This document shows positions 4,848 through 5,803 of a DNA stretch of 5,803 nucleotides, one piece after another. Below the pieces are notes generated by a model. The model saw only the letters and a program-made list of their open reading frames with translations. It did no database searches and was not told where the DNA came from. Where the stretch lies: positions 1 through 5,803 of the forward strand of contig JAHBAP020000597.1 of assembly GCA_018500005.2 (NCBI GenBank), written 5' to 3'. The stretch's first letter is position 1. Each line of letters begins with the position of its first letter. The stretch comes from Mycobacterium sp. (GTDB lineage: Bacteria; Actinomycetota; Actinomycetes; Mycobacteriales; Mycobacteriaceae). A program made the position numbers and the translations under genes.

Positions 4848-5803
4848 GTGCAATCTGTGACTCGCACGGTGCTGGGCGTCGATTCCGAAGTCGGAACACT
4901 GCGCACGGTCATCCTGCACCGTCCCGGCGCAGAGTTGAAGCGGTTGACGACTCGCAACAACGACGCACTGCTGTTCGACGGTCTGCCCTGGTTGACGCGC
5001 GCGCAGGAGGAGCATGACGCCTTCGCCGCCCTGCTGCGATCCAGAGGTGTTGAAGTGCTCCTGCTCGGCGATCTGCTGACTGAAGCGCTGGCCTCCGGTG
5101 CCGCCCGAATCCAGGGTAGTGCCGCCGCGGTGGACGTGCGGCGGTTGGGTCCGCATCTGGCGCAGGAACTTGCGGCCTACCTGCGTGGCATGAAGCCGAC
5201 CGATCTGGCCCACGTGCTCATCGCGGGCATGACGTTCACCGAACTGCCGGTGGAGAGCCGTGGTGATACCTCCCTGGTGCGGCGCATGCATCATGGCGGC
5301 GACTTCGTCATCGACCCGTTGTCGAACCTGATGTTCACTCGCGACTCGTCGTTCTGGATCGGGCCTCGTTTCGCGATCACCGCTCTGGCGCTGCCGGCCC
5401 GCAGCCGCGAGACCTCGTTGACCGACCTGATCTACGCACACCATCCGCGCTTCCTCGGGGTGCGGCGGGCCTACGAGTCGCATGCCGCGCCGGTGGAAGG
5501 AGGAGACGTCTTGCTGCTGGCGCCCGGTGTGGTGGCGGTCGCGGTGGGGGAGCGCACCAGCGCGGCCAGCGCGGAGGCGTTGGCGCGCAGCCTCTTTGAC
5601 GATGACCTGGCGCATACCGTCCTGGCGGTCCCTATCGCCCAGCAGCGCGCGACCATGCACCTGGACACCGTATGCAACATGGTCGACGTCGACACGGTGG
5701 TGATGCACCGGTCGGTGCGCCACTCGCTGTCGGCCTTCACCATCGCCCGGGCTCTCGATGGGGTGCGGATCCTCGACGAGCAACCGTTCGTCAACGCCGC
5801 CGC
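4848..5803 (+). CDS. arcA: Arginine deiminase, 3'-truncated (Rv1001-like)
   Basis: Hydrolyses L-arginine to L-citrulline and ammonia, the first step of the arginine deiminase pathway, in the cytoplasm. The frame stays open to the right edge; 318 residues are visible of about 400, so the C-terminal catalytic cysteine is off-window. Visible landmarks, counted from GTG 4848, are the N-terminal [18 protein letters not shown] (13-30), LLFDGLPW (41-48), MTFTELP (128-134), [20 protein letters not shown] (147-166) with D166, VEGGDVLLL (216-224) with E217, and [11 protein letters not shown] (270-280) with H271 and D273. These match the substrate-binding and catalytic Asp, Glu, His and Asp of characterised arginine deiminases. 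The N-terminus is uncertain: GTG 4848 has GGAGG 5 bases upstream, but GTG 4857 and ATG 4821 are also in frame. The gene is divergent from the AlkB-like gene across 51 bases. Similarity to my memory of M. tuberculosis ArcA is very high throughout. No arcB or arcC partner is visible, but downstream sequence is missing. Confidence 0.95.
   Translation, partial: MQSVTRTVLGVDSEVGTLRTVILHRPGAELKRLTTRNNDALLFDGLPWLTRAQEEHDAFAALLRSRGVEVLLLGDLLTEALASGAARIQGSAAAVDVRRLGPHLAQELAAYLRGMKPTDLAHVLIAGMTFTELPVESRGDTSLVRRMHHGGDFVIDPLSNLMFTRDSSFWIGPRFAITALALPARSRETSLTDLIYAHHPRFLGVRRAYESHAAPVEGGDVLLLAPGVVAVAVGERTSAASAEALARSLFDDDLAHTVLAVPIAQQRATMHLDTVCNMVDVDTVVMHRSVRHSLSAFTIARALDGVRILDEQPFVNAA

Noticed and set aside
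4797..5783. Long open minus-strand frame continuing upstream of the AlkB-like gene, antisense to arcA (529 codons in total)
   Set aside because: The AlkB similarity begins at ATG 4796, which has its own ribosome site. The extension is His/Arg/Gln-rich, low-complexity and antisense to a clear arginine deiminase, as expected of stop-poor GC-rich DNA.

Overview
The window looks like chromosomal DNA from a mycobacterium, probably a fast-growing Mycolicibacterium-type species. The DNA is GC-rich and the genes are tightly packed, with GTG starts and a leaderless-type promoter. Four of the six genes match, in order and orientation, the block I remember from Mycobacterium tuberculosis as Rv0998 (+), Rv0999 (+), Rv1000c (-) and Rv1001 (+). 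This is recognition from memory, not a database search.

Layout. Bases 1-706 (+) hold the C-terminal two thirds of a cAMP-regulated protein lysine acetyltransferase (Pat/KATmt, Rv0998-like), cut by the left edge. Five bases later comes a TspO/MBR membrane protein (712-1197, +), very likely in the same operon. Converging on it is a 732-residue protein (1228-3426, -) that appears to fuse a SAM-dependent methyltransferase, a family 2 glycosyltransferase and a TPR-like helical tail. A 107-bp divergent spacer then leads to a small predicted lipoprotein (3534-4187, +; Rv0999-like by position) with a good candidate leaderless promoter. Six bases after it ends an AlkB-like Fe(II)/2-oxoglutarate dioxygenase (4194-4796, -; Rv1000c-like). 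The AlkB gene is divergent, across 51 bp, from an arginine deiminase gene arcA (4848 to the right edge, +; Rv1001-like), which is cut before its catalytic cysteine. No tRNA, rRNA, CRISPR array, insertion sequence or other mobile element was seen, and no gene-free stretch exceeds about 110 bases.

How the genes relate. This is mostly a conserved housekeeping neighbourhood rather than one pathway: cAMP-controlled acetylation, alkylation repair or demethylation, and arginine catabolism. The unusual part is the pair tspO plus methyltransferase-glycosyltransferase fusion, which sits where M. tuberculosis has Rv0998 directly next to Rv0999. Points worth following up are that fusion protein, the possible coupling of tspO to the acetyltransferase, a changed autoinhibitory-lid residue in Pat, and a changed cofactor-site residue in the AlkB homologue.
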